Assembly (NCBI GenBank): GCA_977006965.1
Contig: OZ345362.1
Span: 868,001-932,000 of the forward strand
Direction of reading: 5' to 3'
DNA from: Phymatolithon calcareum
Taxonomy: Eukaryota > Rhodophyta > Florideophyceae > Hapalidiales
DNA: 64,000 nucleotides
Part shown: positions 21,258 through 32,435 of the stretch, piece after piece
How positions within the stretch are numbered: position 1 is the first letter of the stretch
Layout of the letters: each line of letters opens with the position of its first letter
Notes under the pieces: model-generated
Database searches by the model: none
Told to the model about the DNA's origin: nothing
Seen by the model: the letters and a program-made list of their open reading frames with translations, nothing else
Made by a program: the position numbers and the translations under genes

Positions 21258-21638
21258 CTAGTTGTAAAAAGATCGACGATAGTTTGCATGCTGTTTCAAA
21301 GTGTGGCTGTCCACACTTGAACCGCCCCAAACAGCACACTTTTCGGCATTGAACGAATTTTCGTTGTACCTCATACAGATTTTTATACCTCGAACTGTTT
21401 TTTGGCACGAACTGGCGATTTTGCACCGGTAGGTGCTAGTCTGTATGCTATTGCGGCTCATTTTCCGCCCAGGTATTTGATAAGATCTTCTTCTGGGCAC
21501 TGCATTGAATTGATCGAAACTTGAATTTGAATAATAATGACGGACGAGATCCCATCCCATGTAGCTTGGAAGAACGCTTTGGCTTGCCACACCAATGTTT
21601 GACACAATGTAACTACGCATGGAAGAATAAGTTTGCAC
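21258..21638 (-). pseudogene. Possible zinc-finger transposase fragment
   Basis: A 126-residue minus-strand frame with STYRCKIASSCQKT followed about 45 residues later by DSHTLKQHAN. A C-x5-C and H-x4-H arrangement of this kind resembles the DNA-binding finger at the start of Mutator-like transposases, but the match is by eye only. No catalytic domain follows in frame. It could belong with 19821-20846. Confidence 0.3.
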
Positions 21639-21747
21639 GTGCAGATTTTGTAGTATAAATACGGACGGTCTTAGCCGTCTCTGAATAAAATGGTAAGAAT
21701 TTGATTGAACTTAATCTTGCACAAATCCCATTCCTGAACACCAGGGA

Positions 21748-22045
21748 TCCTTTACATAAGAGAATGAACGGCACGTTTAAAGTTTCTCAAGTTTCCATTC
21801 AACTGAGCACCCCTTTGAAGAAAATGAGTATTAGGTGCCTGCTTTGGGATTACCGCGGTGATCGAACTAGTCGCCTTACAACGTACTTTGCCGTCGTCGA
21901 AGATGAGTACAGAAATTGAGTTTGAGTAAAAAAGACTCACAAGAGCTCTTGCTGAGAGAGAATTACGAAGCAAGAACGTTTTGAGTAGCCAGAGGACTTT
22001 AGCTTAGAGAATATCGCAAGATCTACCCCGTTACACAAAGGGCAT
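21748..22045 (+). mobile_element. LINE fragment, plus strand
   Basis: This is the reverse complement of about 5690-5990 with high similarity, including GATTACCGCGGTGATCGAACTAG and the ATGAGTACAGAAATTGAGTT block. It therefore carries the same C-terminal LINE segment in the opposite orientation, with stops in all frames. Confidence 0.7.
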
Positions 22046-22399
22046 CTGAGCCCCTAGCATGTACTCAATTGTTTTTGACGTCGCTTCTTCTTTCAGTGCA
22101 GGTATTCGTCATTCTGCGTACTCTCGATGATGCTTTCGCAAAAGTCTGAAGCTAACTAAGCGAACATGATACTAATTTTTCTTGAGCGGATTTTTTCAAC
22201 TATTGACCAGATTGCGAATTTATATCTGGATATGGGTTTAGTTTCGAGGGGGACCTGCACTGCCACAGTTGCCGTGGTGGAGAGGAGCCATCAAGTGGAG
22301 GAGGAAGAGGCGGAAGAGCGAGAAGAAGAAATCTTCAATGAATGCGCGTGTGAAGCATTTTGGCATGTCTGCCAGAGTTTCCTCTCCCAAGAATTTCCC

Positions 22400-22516
22400 A
22401 ATTAAATGGATTTATTGAGAAGGTACCATGTGTCTCAACTGGTGGAAAATAGGCACCTTTCTAGACATATTCTACTAACGATGAAAAAATTTTCGATTCT
22501 TTAGTCGGAATTACAT
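22400..22516 (+). repeat. Short retroposon-like repeat, copy 1
   Basis: About 117 bp starting TTAAATGGATTTATTGAGAA and ending TTAGTCGGAATTACAT. A relative lies at 59545-59986, where a MITE has inserted into the GGTACCAT that is intact here at 22422-22429. This copy is therefore an empty-site paralogue. Confidence 0.65.
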
Positions 22517-22995
22517 AGAATCGCGTCAATTGCTCTAGCAACGTCAATCTCTTCTGCCGGGGTCCATGCAAGCCTCTTCAGAATTATGCTGAGTGTTCCA
22601 ATTGCCCATGCTCCTTGACTGCCCATTTCTTCAATTAACTTCGGGAGTCTTCTCGAAAAATGGCCAATAACCAATCTTGCGCAAAGAATTCTGTATCAGC
22701 TTTCTTTTATCCTCACTGCTTGGTGCGGTATACTTTTCTTGGCGAACGTAATTTTCCTGGTGCGGTGCTCTTCTTGCTGCTCCCATATTCGCCAGAGGCC
22801 AGATCTATCTTGAATGTCAGTTGTCATGGTTGATTCCAGTGTACAGGCGAGAGTTTCGAGTTCTAGCTCTGCTCCTGTGTCTTCGCTCTCCACCACAATC
22901 TTGCTTAATCTTCGTTTTAGCTTCCGGAGCAGGTACTGTCGGCAATCTTCCATTGGCTCAGTTTCATTAGTCTTCTCCGGTGCCGCGCTGCCCAC
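22500..22995 (-). pseudogene. Unrecognised degraded coding region, minus strand
   Basis: The frame 22696-22995 (99 residues, lysine/glutamate-rich: KLKRRLSKIVVESEDTGAELELE) continues with one frame change into YRILCARLVIGHFSRRLPKLIEE and AWAIGTLSIILKRL. Protein-like but unplaced; a retroelement gag is possible. Confidence 0.3.
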
Positions 22996-23393
22996 TTCCT
23001 GAACAGTATCGTTTCAATGTCCTTCTGAATTTTAATTGCTGCTTTCGATACACCAATTGTCTCTCGTGTTTATGCGCAACGTACTCATATACTGGCCTGA
23101 TGTTACAGCCTCCCTCGAGTTTCCTCTCCCACGAGTGTCCACATCCACTAAAAACAGAAACTCTTTTTCAGACAGAATGTGCCATCTCAATGGCAATCTG
23201 AAACTGCAGTGTATGTCTCTTATTGCCGAACAAGACAGTGGCTTGCAGTGCGAGCTCGGTCAACGGCGGAACAAGAAGGCTAAGAAAGACAATGACAGCA
23301 CAGAACTTAGGGGAGATCCTATAGAGCGACCACGTCGGGTGGCCACCCGCAGGTGTCAGCTCGTAATAACGGACAGACCCGAAATTCAAAATA

Positions 23394-23565
23394 ATCACAG
23401 GATGGGAGGTACCAAGAGATCGCTAAGTTGGGTCACTGACTCGCACGTGCGTGTCAGGGTAGCCGTTAGACCAAGCAGTGATAGAGAAATCATCACAGGA
23501 GGGGAGACCCGTGAGATCGCCAAGTTGAGTCACTGACTCGCACGTGCGTATCACGGTAGCCGTTG
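23394..23565. repeat. Tandem duplication, 98-bp period
   Basis: Two copies start at ATCACAGGA (23393 and 23491) and both contain AGTCACTGACTCGCACGTGCG (written here as the two parts TCACTGACTCG and CACGTGCG) and GGTAGCCGTT. The CACGTG palindrome is conserved in both. Confidence 0.65.
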
Positions 23566-24144
23566 GAATTGACAGTGAAAGGATAGTGTCAGTATTCGTG
23601 GGGTGTGCTATGCAACCCCCAGCCAGTAGGTGGATACTCTCCGATAGCTTATAAGGCACCGCTCATCGTAGGGAGTAAAGAATCGCATCTTACGCAAGCC
23701 ACAATTGACAAGAGCGAGTGCCGACTTCTTTTGCCGACCCTGAGAGTGGAATAAGAATACACCACAATCTCTTTGACCCAGGAAAGTTGCCCGAAGCGTC
23801 AGCATATGCGTTAGTAATTTTTACATAAAAATCTAAATTTCTTTTTTCTCCCACGATTTGCGGCCAACTGTTTCAAATTGCTCTCAGCTATTGGCCGTCG
23901 AGAAATATGAAACTGTTGGCCGCCACCGAGGGCATCCCTGTAAAATTGATAATCCACATGTCACGTTTCAAATATATATTCAAAAATTAGTTTGGCATCG
24001 AGGTGGAAATGTTCTCCGAGAGGATAATTGTCAATATTTTTCTGCACTAAATGGTGTAACTAATCTCTGGCAATGTGTAACTAAGTTTTAAATATATATT
24101 TTTGGACGCATCTGACACGATTGTGTACTGTATCACACTCTGCA

Positions 24145-24905
24145 GGTGGGGGGGGGGAATTATAGGTTTTTATTTTAGAAGCCCTCAACGTCAGCGCACG
24201 CCGACACCAGAGCAGCTTCGCATTGCGCTGTAACTCTTCTAGGGAAGACTACAGCATATCTCCTCCATCATCACGCCATCATCTCCTCTTAAATCTCGTT
24301 TTCAAGCATCGTTAGTTCGTCCATCGGCTGTTTCACTTCCTTTTCTGTTCTGTAATTCATCTGCGGCTGCGTTAGGTTGAGTTGAAGAGTTTCCTGCAGC
24401 ATCGATACTATTTTGTCGTATTTGTCGATATATCCCGAGGGATTTCGCGAAGGGAAGCGGCCGAAAAACCATTTGACTGCCCAAAGTGTGTGTTTCCTGG
24501 ACTTGATTTCCTTCTTGGTGACCTTTCCTTCCACGGCCCTCTTCGCTGGGACGTTCAACAGTTCGTGCTCTTGTAAGTATCGAATAACCCTCTGTGCCTG
24601 TGCTAAGTCCTCATCCTTGCCCTCGTAGTTTTTGCATCTCTCCAGCTTCCATTTTGAATACAGGAGTCGTAGCGCAAAGTGTTCTCCTAATTTCTTGCGC
24701 CTCAGCTCTGGTGGTGTGATTCTGCATAGCGTTTGCATTCGATCATTATTCCGCTTAACAAAATGACCAAATATATGGGAGTAGAACAGTCCTTCTACCT
24801 GATCCACATGCGCCTGAATGGACTTCGACCACGGCGTTATGTGTAATGCGTATTCCTATCGGCATTGGAGCAGGGCCTTATATATGGCTATGCATTTTTT
24901 GTCGT
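24145..24905 (-). mobile_element. 5'-truncated LINE, C-terminal part
   Basis: Frame 24289-24807 encodes 172 residues: VEGLFYSHIFGHF, RMQTLCRITPPELRRK, FALRLLYSKWKLE and a C-terminus ending MDELTMLENEI. Upstream, IYKALLQCR and EYALHITP continue to about 24905 through a stop. The 3' tail (24160-24280) equals that at 18180-18285, and the copy ends at a run of G at 24147-24155, the complement of a C tail. The reverse transcriptase core is missing. Confidence 0.75.
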
Positions 24906-25342
24906 CAGCAATATCCCGGTGGGCGAGCAGTATAACACTCTGCAGGGACTCTTACACGGAGCGCGGAATTTCGTCGACAACTTTGTTATCTTCGCGTTGA
25001 TTACAGTATATAAAACGCCTAGCCTAAGAACGAAACGATTAACAGCCCCCAACCTCCAAGACGCCACTCTGAACGACTTCAACTCCTTCCGGTTTCATCA
25101 CGTCTCAATTTCAGGTTCCTGCTTCACCAGGTTCAGCAACCGCACCTGTGCCTGCAGATATGGTGCCTACGGAGGAGAGCTTTCTGTGTTCACCCGAGCT
25201 ACTGCAGACCACTCTAAGTCACACTACCCATCAACCAGAAACTGACGCAGTCCAATCTGCTCCATTGGCACAGAAGTGAGTTTCATCATCACCATACTCT
25301 GTAGCGCAAGACAAAGCCGCATCCGATTGTGTCACAGAGCAA
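24906..25342 (+). other. Unassigned spacer with a proline/threonine-rich frame
   Basis: The plus strand at 25110-25280 reads VPASPGSATAPVPADMVPTEESF and ends at a stop after SAPLAQK. It might be the tail of a degraded gag-like protein. No domain. Confidence 0.25.
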
Positions 25343-25410
25343 CTTTTTTTGAATTTGGAATTTATTAAACGCCCTCAGTAACACTCATGAGACTTCAAGG
25401 GAAATGCGTT

Positions 25411-26184
25411 TCAGCAGCTACTTTGTAGCTTCGATAATCTATTCAAATACTTGTAACCCCGAGTTAAACGTCGTAGCCCTAGCTGCAAAAACCATCTCCC
25501 GTAAAAATGGCGGGAAAAGTTTGGGGTCCACTGATCAGATTTCCTCAACTGACGCCTTGTCAATTCCATGTCGTCGTAAAAGACGATAGTGAAGAATAGT
25601 AGCTTGTCAAGAGCTTTTTTAGTGAAATTAATCTCCTCTTTGGTCAGTTGATATCTTCGCAGGTATTCTTCCAGGTTGCTCATGAGGATTAGTACAGTAT
25701 CACCGAACTTGTCTGTGAGAGGTGATGCGCTCATTGGGGGAGAACTGACCGAATTCCCACTTTACCGCTAATTCGCTGTGCCGTGTTTTCGGGAGTCTGA
25801 TAATCGCCGGGGTAGACCCCGGCAGATCGTAGGGAATTTTTCTTTTTCTGTTGGATTCCGAGACGTCTCCTTTGTCTTTGAAGAGCAAAGTCCGCAACGA
25901 TTTTGCTGAAACTCCCTGCTTGAGGAAAGTGAGGGCCGTCTCGAATAGGTCGTACTGTAGCATTGCCGATATGTTTCGACTAACCCACTGCAGTTCGTCC
26001 ACATCTCTTTCCTCGATTGGGACGGCCAGAAGGCTCCTTTTCTTTGATCTGGCTCTTTCCACATTCTGAGTGCTAGAACGAGTCTCCTATTTTCGGCGTT
26101 GTGAATTCGGCAAAGAAAGCGAAGTCTGACATAGCGGTTTTTCGATATTGGACGGAATACTTGTGCGAAAAATGTCTTCTCCAC
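25411..26184 (-). pseudogene. LINE family D C-terminal region
   Basis: Frames 25768-26184, 25700-26062 and 25411-25734 overlap. They read EKTFFAQVFRP, RLRFLCRIHNAENRR, AVKWEFGQFSPNE and TDKFGDTVLILMSNLEEYLRRYQL. The last block recurs at 32000-32160. Role unknown; such regions often bind RNA. Confidence 0.75.
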
Positions 26185-26214
26185 TTCAGCGATAGCTGTA
26201 TGGACTCTCGGCGT

Positions 26215-27528
26215 TCATGGCGGCAGGTGCATGGCATGCTCCCATCTCGGTTGAATAAACGCCTTGTATGTCTTCACTGCTTTCAAGGGATTGAGTGCCC
26301 GCAACGAGACACCCAGGGACCTTAGTTGATATACAGCGATCTTGGCGTGTCGGATGCGCTCAAGCATTTTTATGTCCGTAACTCCCTTATTACTGAGTGA
26401 GATGCCAAGGTATGAGACTTCTTTGACCTTTGCCAGCGTTTTTCCTGCAAGCTTGAAAATGAGTGATCTTGTGTCGTCCGAGAGAAGAACTTCGCTGTTC
26501 CCAGTTTTCGTGTTCCAAACCATCTGCCTGTCCCTTGCCCATTTCGATGCTATACTTAACAGTCTCTGTAGTCCCTCTGGTGTCTTTGCCGACAGGAGAA
26601 CCTCGTCCACAAAGAGGACTGCGGCTACATCTGTAACTTCTCGTGGCACTCGGCTTATTCTTTGCTCGAATTTGTCCATGAAAAATTTGTGCTAACTTGG
26701 ACTCAGCGGAGACCCCTGAGGTACTCCTCTGTCAATTAGGAATCACTTCTGCTGCCGGTCCCGAACCGTGGATACCCAGGAGGGCATCAAGAATGGTTCG
26801 ATCATCGTGCATAGCTCTTGCGGTAGAAGCCCTCTCATTCGCTCTTGCAGGTGTTGTCTAAGCACTGTCAGGTCCAATACTGCGATGCATCGCAGCCCTC
26901 GTTTTTGTAGTTCCAAAACACTCAAGATTGCAAGCTCTGTACTCTTCCCTTTTTGAAATGCCAGCTGTATGTTGTGTTTCTTGTATCTTTGACGAAGCAT
27001 AATATCAATTGCAGACTCAACGAACTTTCGGACCTGCCTCAGTAGGGATATGGGTCGGAAATTTTTTGGATCGTCATGGTCTTCTTTCTTGTGAAGCGGG
27101 ACCAAGAGAGCATTCATCCACGATTGTGGAAGTGTTCCGCATCTGCCGCAGGCTGTCCATAGCTCATAGACTAGGTCTGTACATTCCTCCAGGTCCACTG
27201 TCAACATTTCGCTCTTCACTCCGTCCAGGCCTGAGGCCTTTCTGGTTGGAGCTTTAAGGATTGCTATTTTGATAAGTTTCCGCATTTGAGGAGGACAGTC
27301 AAAGTGCGAAGGTCTTGATCGCCATCCCCCGACATCTCGGCATGTCTGGGGCACGTGGGCCGTGAACAGCGTTTTATGCAATGGACGGTCGGTCATCTTG
27401 TTCCTAGACGTTCTTCGTGTTCTCATCTTCTGCATTCGGGAGATTTGTTCAATTGCCTTGGACTCACCCTTTTCCTCAAGATCGTCTATATACTCTTGAT
27501 ACTGCTGCCGCTTCCTTCTGTTCACCAA
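26215..27528 (-). pseudogene. LINE family D reverse transcriptase
   Basis: Frame 26743-27528 contains APTRKASGLDGVKSEML, NFRPISLLRQVRKFVESAI, AFQKGKSTELAI and CIAVLDLT. The frame 26215-26679 carries VLFVDEVLL, where YADD should be, so the second catalytic aspartate reads as glutamate. It continues with KEVSYLGISLSNKGV and AFIQPRWEHAMHLPP. A frameshift near 26690-26740 separates the halves. Confidence 0.85.
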
Positions 27529-27606
27529 TTTGCGAATAACTTTACGAAATTCCTCATATTGTTCCCATGCCTCTTCTTTATCCTGCTCTTTGCGACGTTT
27601 GCACTT

Positions 27607-28620
27607 CTATTCGAGATTTGAGTTCCAGAACGGTTTGTAGCGTGGTGGGATAGTTCTCCTCTCTCTCCACGGCTCACATTGCATATCCTCTCTTTCTTCG
27701 TAAATACAATCTAGTTCCTGTCGAGTGCTGCACCGTTTCAGATCATCGAGGATTCCTCGAATGGCCGTCCCGTATAGTTCCGGAGCTTTTTCTTGCTTCT
27801 CTTCATTTCTCCATTGTTTAACCGATGTTCGTGGTTTATGAGCTCTTGTATGGTTTTGGCGAGTCATAAAACGTGTCGTCACTGGTCGATGCTGCGTATT
27901 ACCTGTCCAGACGTCTGTTGGTGAGCAGAACGTTGCCGTCTCAATTCCTTTTGTTACGAAAAAGTCGATGTTGCTCTTGAACCGTTTGGTTCGGAAGCTG
28001 AAACCTGTCCAAGTTCGGACATCCCAGTTCTTTGCTGTTGCCCAACGGAAGAGCTGGTTGCCTCTCCTATTTGAGCGGAGATCCCACCTCAGGTGCCGAG
28101 CGTTCCAGTCGCCGCACACAATTGCCTTTCCTCGTGCTTACGTATTGACCATGATCAGGCATTTCCCGGTTTCCTTTCTGGTTGCTGCCGGGAATATGTA
28201 GACAGCTCCCACTTTTATCTCCCCCGCTTGGGCGATAATCAGTTGAAAATTTGTGTCGGCGTGTTTAAAGATCAGACGGCTCCCACAGTGCTCCCGAAAG
28301 AATTGCGAAAACCCTCCAGAATTTCGCTTCGTCTGTGCAGGCGGGCGCATTGTATTCATAGAGAAGAAATCAGATCGAATTTTCCGTTCTGGTCTCAAGT
28401 GCGTTTCAATTATTGCAGCCATGTCTATTCCGTGGTTTTTCATCATTTTTTCTATGTATGCTGGGGTCTCCGGAGAGCCTCCAACGTTGACGGTTTCCAA
28501 ACGCCACTTTTTCTTAAATAGCATTTTCCGAGGTTTCCTCTTGATGCATCCCAAGACTCTCTGGTGTCTTCTCATTTGTAGTTCATGGCTTCGTGCTGGA
28601 ATCTTTTTCTGCCTCCACAA
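27607..28620 (-). pseudogene. LINE family D AP-type endonuclease
   Basis: Frame 28138-28620 has VNVGGSPETPAYIEKMMKN and MAAIIETHLRPE, the glutamate motif. Frame 27607-28119 has CGDWNARHLRWD (the GDxN motif), SNIDFFVTKG and QHRPVTT, the last in place of the SDH box. The enzyme would nick target DNA to prime reverse transcription. A stop or frame change lies between the frames at about 28130. Confidence 0.85.
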
Positions 28621-28629
28621 CGTCAGATT

Positions 28630-29950
28630 GGACTATTTCTGATGCGGTAGCTGTTGCTGTTCCTGGATTTTCTCCTATGTCTGAGAGCTACGGCTCTTCC
28701 GCTCCCCAGTCTATATTCTCGGTTTGGAGTCTTGCACTTTCTCGCCCACCAACGCGGAGCTCTGGTGCCACCAGGTTACGCCTCCCCGCCGTTACGGCGC
28801 TTTCGACACATAGGTCGAAGAATCTTCTGTTTGCAGCTTTCGCCATGCCTAGATACCATTCTCGGGCAACAATATTGTCCGCCTTCCTTTCCTAATAGCG
28901 CGCTCGTCCCCTTAACTTCTCCATGTTTTTTTGACCATCAAGAGCATTTGCTATCTGGCGGCTGTTTAGCGCATTCTCAAATGCGCAAAAGCTTGGAATG
29001 TGTGATATCTTCGCTGATCAAATGAGACTGATGATGTTCGGACTATCGGCCTTCTCAACAAGAAGTTCCATTACAGAGTTCCCGATGAACGAAACATGCA
29101 GGAGACGTCTGTTCGTTAGTAGGTCCCGCAAAGCTTCCTCAATGTACTTCCTGTCCGTCCTTGAGAGGTTCTTAAAGTAGAGTACTTCCACCACTGAGGC
29201 TTTTTCAGGTCTCATCATTGGCCCCATTCGTTCAGTGAAGGCATCCAGTTTCTATTTGTCTCCTCAGAAACCTGTGGATTGTTTTCTGCTCTCTGAGCTC
29301 GGTCAAAGTACGACGGCTTTGCAACATTTTGCTTTTCGGTGCTTATCAAACTGGAGAACGCAGCATCGGACAGAAAGTCTCGAGTTGCTTCCACGGCAGG
29401 CTGGGTTGCGTTTTCTGGCCGAGAGCGTTCCTTCAATCTTCGGTTCTCTTCCCTCAGGGTGACCACTTAAGCTTCCAGAAGGGTCACCCGGTTCACAGTG
29501 TCTACATGTTTCATTTCGATCTCCTCCAACTTCTTCAATAGAATGTTGATATCGATAGCATCTTTCTGAGATCTCTCTGGCTCTCATTCTGTCTCCGAGT
29601 TTCAGTTCTCGCCATCTTGAGCGGACGGTACCATCTGATCAACAAACGACACAAGGTCACTTCCACTTCTTCGCCCAGCATTTGCTTCACTTAAGTAACA
29701 GAGGGACCGTGCTGTAGCCTCCAGTAATATTCAATGTTCCCTTTCGCTTGTACCTAAAACACGGAAGCATATTCCGAATCGACGGAAATTCATGCCGAGT
29801 GTAGTTATCCTTCACAGTTGGTGGATAGTTTTCTTTCGGTACGCCATCCCTTTTGGGTGTGAGAGTCGTTTTCGAAGCAACTGCTCCCGGCTTCTTTCCG
29901 CTATTCGCTGGTCCTGACTGTGCGCCGGGGGTCAACTGTTGACTCATATT
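28630..29950 (-). pseudogene. LINE family D ORF1-like region
   Basis: Four minus-strand frames (29687-29947, 29303-29587, 29215-29466, 29018-29227), then an open stretch to 28640. The start MSQQLTPGAQSGPANSGKK is basic. The middle has LREENRRLKERSRPEN, which is coiled-coil-like, and the end has a KNLSRTDRKYIEEALRDLL block. The order of basic N-terminus and coiled coil fits a LINE ORF1 nucleic-acid chaperone, but no zinc knuckle was found. Confidence 0.55.
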
Positions 29951-30000
29951 TGGCTATATTTTTGAGTATTTCCGTCTTCCGCCGTCGAGTTTCGACTTGC

Positions 30001-31653
30001 CGGCGTCTCGATCTGTGACTTTCCTGCGTCAGCCAAGGCAGCTCACGGTCTCGGTGGTCATTCGAGGTCTCCATTTCGCCCTCAGGTGCGATGGCGCTTT
30101 GCGCCTACAAAGATAGAACCCTCCTCGGGAACTTCCGCGACAGAAACCTTCTATTCCGCTACGCTTGCTCGCGATCGCTGTTTGAGTCCGTTCGGTCCAA
30201 TGCAGACTCTTTTTGACAGAGCAACTGCTGTCCACGCAGCAGTCTTTTGGCATGTCACAGGTGCAACCAACAGCCCGAAGCATCTAAATGCATGCTTACG
30301 ATCCCAATCCTGGTTCTGGACAAACCATTACGCCTGCAACATGGATTCCAAACAATGCGCCCGAATTCGGCTGTAGTGCCGATAATGCTGAAAAACGAGG
30401 GCCATCAGTATCCCATACAACCAGATGGAAAGAAAGAATGCCACACCTCCCGAACGCATTTCTGCACTCTGCTCAAGTGTTATACTCGCCGTACCGACAT
30501 TAAACAGTTGGCATCATCTTCGTCCCAACTGTGCTGTCTTTTCCTTTAGAGGTTCAGGAAACTGGACGTTCTTTGTTGAATGATCCGAGTCACCATGATT
30601 CGATGCCTCTGCAATCTCCTTCACCTGTCTACGAGCAATCTTCTTCTGGTAGTCTTTTCCCAGTAGACTATCCAAATACTGCATCTCAATCTCATTTGCG
30701 TGTTTTAAACTTGGATACACCGATCCGTCACCGTTCCCAAAACACTGAAGACTCTGAACTAGAGAAGCTGTATAATTGTTCGGTTGGACCTTCTTCTTTG
30801 CTAACGACCTGGCTTCTGAAAGGAACACTCGACTTGTGTTCATACGCACTGCACTGATAGTGTAAACACCGGATATATGACATTTACGCAGTTTCAAAAT
30901 GCACTCCGTTGCCTCCATGTGCCCATTGGATTTCATTCCGATCTCGCTTGGGATGAGTTTATTAAGCTGGATGAAGACAATGGCTCTCGAATTCGGGAGA
31001 AAGTGTTCGTGAATGGGCATGTGCGAGCACTTCTCTTCTTCTACTGTAGTATAGGTATCCACATTTTTACTTCTTCTACAGCTCTTGTCTGTGGTCAATA
31101 AAAGGAATAGCTTTCCATTTCATGGTGATGCTTGGGAGTGATTGGGCACGTCTTGCCAGTTCATTTGCAATGTCGACACCTACAGCTTGGTGAATCAACA
31201 CAAAGAATTCTTTCTAGATGTCGCTCTGAGACCGCAATGCGAATCGCAATTTCAGAAGAAACAGCTAAGGACCACTGCACAGCGCCGATTTCCCAAGATG
31301 AACAATTCATCATTCTGAAATCACTTCATGTTAGATCTGCTGCGAATGTCATTCGTATATAGCCCCATTAGAAATCGTTGCTTTCAAGCACGTCACCGAA
31401 GGACTCAGGGCAATGCAATGTTATTGGGAAGGAAAACATGGCTGTACAAAAGAAAGTGATCATTGGGGATCTTCCACGCTCAACCTGCTCGGTCGCAACC
31501 GGAAATATGTTGCCGAAATGGTTTATTTCGCAACGTTCAGCGTAACTTAGAGACTGCGGCGCCTACCAGATTTGCGGTAAGGCTGTCGAGATAAACAGGA
31601 CGAGAAGTTTGTCGTCGAAGTACCAAAGAGTGGTTCTGTGCTCCATGGTTCTC
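30001..31653. other. Unassigned region with one 194-residue minus frame
   Basis: The frame 30514-31098 (minus) is the only long one and is listed separately. A plus-strand run at 31132-31560 is interrupted by stops. No domain was recognised. LINE 5' untranslated sequence may occupy the left part. Confidence 0.3.
30514..31098 (-). CDS. Hypothetical protein, possibly a relic
   Basis: An uninterrupted 194-residue frame with balanced composition, a charged C-terminus (DYQKKIARRQVKEIAEASNHG) and several cysteines. I do not recognise it. The plus strand is also partly open here (30531-30857), and it lies between LINE copies, so it may be part of a mobile element rather than a host gene. Confidence 0.25.
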   Translation of the reverse strand: MTTDKSCRRSKNVDTYTTVEEEKCSHMPIHEHFLPNSRAIVFIQLNKLIPSEIGMKSNGHMEATECILKLRKCHISGVYTISAVRMNTSRVFLSEARSLAKKKVQPNNYTASLVQSLQCFGNGDGSVYPSLKHANEIEMQYLDSLLGKDYQKKIARRQVKEIAEASNHGDSDHSTKNVQFPEPLKEKTAQLGRR

Positions 31654-32435
31654 GTTTTTTGAACTTAGAGTCTATTAAACGCCCTCAGAAACGCTCATGA
31701 GACTGCAAGAGATGTGCGTTTCAGCAGCTAAACTCTTGTAGGTTCGATAATCTTCTCAAATCCGTGTAACCCAGGTAAGCGCCATAAACCTAGGTGCAAA
31801 AACCCTTCCCCGGAAAAGGATGGAAGAAAAAGCTTGCGGTCCATTGGTCAGATTTCTAAGAGGCTCAGGGTCGCAGCTCTATTGACCGTAAAGGGGCTAC
31901 AAGAGAAGTACTGAAACGCATCTCCCTTACAGTCTCATGAGTGTTTCTGAGGGCGTTTAATATATTCCAAATTTAAAAAAACTCTATCGACGGTTTGTCT
32001 ATTCCATATCGTAGTAAAAGAGAACGGTGAAGAAAAATAACTGGTCGAGAGATATTTCCGTGATATTAATCACCTCTTGGGTGAGCTTATTTCTTTCGAG
32101 GTACTCATCGAGATTGCCCACGAGGATTGGTACTGCATCACCGAACTTGTCTGCGAGAAGTGCCGTTCTCATTGGGAGAACCGACCAAATGCCCACTTTA
32201 CCGCCATTGAGCGGTGTCGCATTTTCGGTACCTGATAATCGTCGGGGTGAACCTCGGCAGATCGTACGGAATTTCTTCGAAGAGCAAGTTCCGCAACCAT
32301 TTAGCTGAAACTCCTTGCTTGAGGACGGTAAGCGACATTCTCGATATATTGCAACTAACTCATTGCACGTCTCTTTCCCCGTTGAGACGGCTAAAAGGAT
32401 CCTTTTCTTTTGTCTTGCTCGTTCCAGCACTCTGA
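31654..32435 (-). mobile_element. 5'-truncated LINE family D copy
   Basis: Its 3' end (31654-31885) matches 25345-25560. After a nested insertion, 31994-32430 encodes ALLADKFGDAVPILVGNLDEYLERN and LFFFTVLFYYDME, equivalent to the C-terminal block at 25411-25734. The reverse transcriptase is missing. Confidence 0.8.
31889..31981 (+). mobile_element. Tiny LINE family D 3'-end insertion
   Basis: A 93-bp insertion in the opposite orientation, carrying only the family's last bases (CTCATGAGTGTTTCTGAGGG and an A-rich tail AAATTTAAAAAAA). It is flanked by CTCTATTGACCG (31877-31888) and CTCTATCGACGG (31982-31993), a 12-bp target duplication with two later changes. Confidence 0.7.

Larger units (their letters stand above)
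25343..30000 (-). mobile_element. Long LINE (family D) with ORF1 and ORF2, broken
   Basis: The most complete LINE of this group. On the minus strand it shows an ORF1 region (29950-28630), AP endonuclease (28620-27607), reverse transcriptase (27528-26215) and a C-terminal region (26184-25411). The 3' end at 25343-25380 is A-rich (complement of TTTTTTTGAATTTGGAATTT). Frameshifts and stops occur throughout. The 5' limit is uncertain; it may reach 30240. Confidence 0.85.

Noticed and set aside
23394-23565. CRISPR-like repeat
   Set aside because: Only two units, no spacers of regular size, eukaryotic context.
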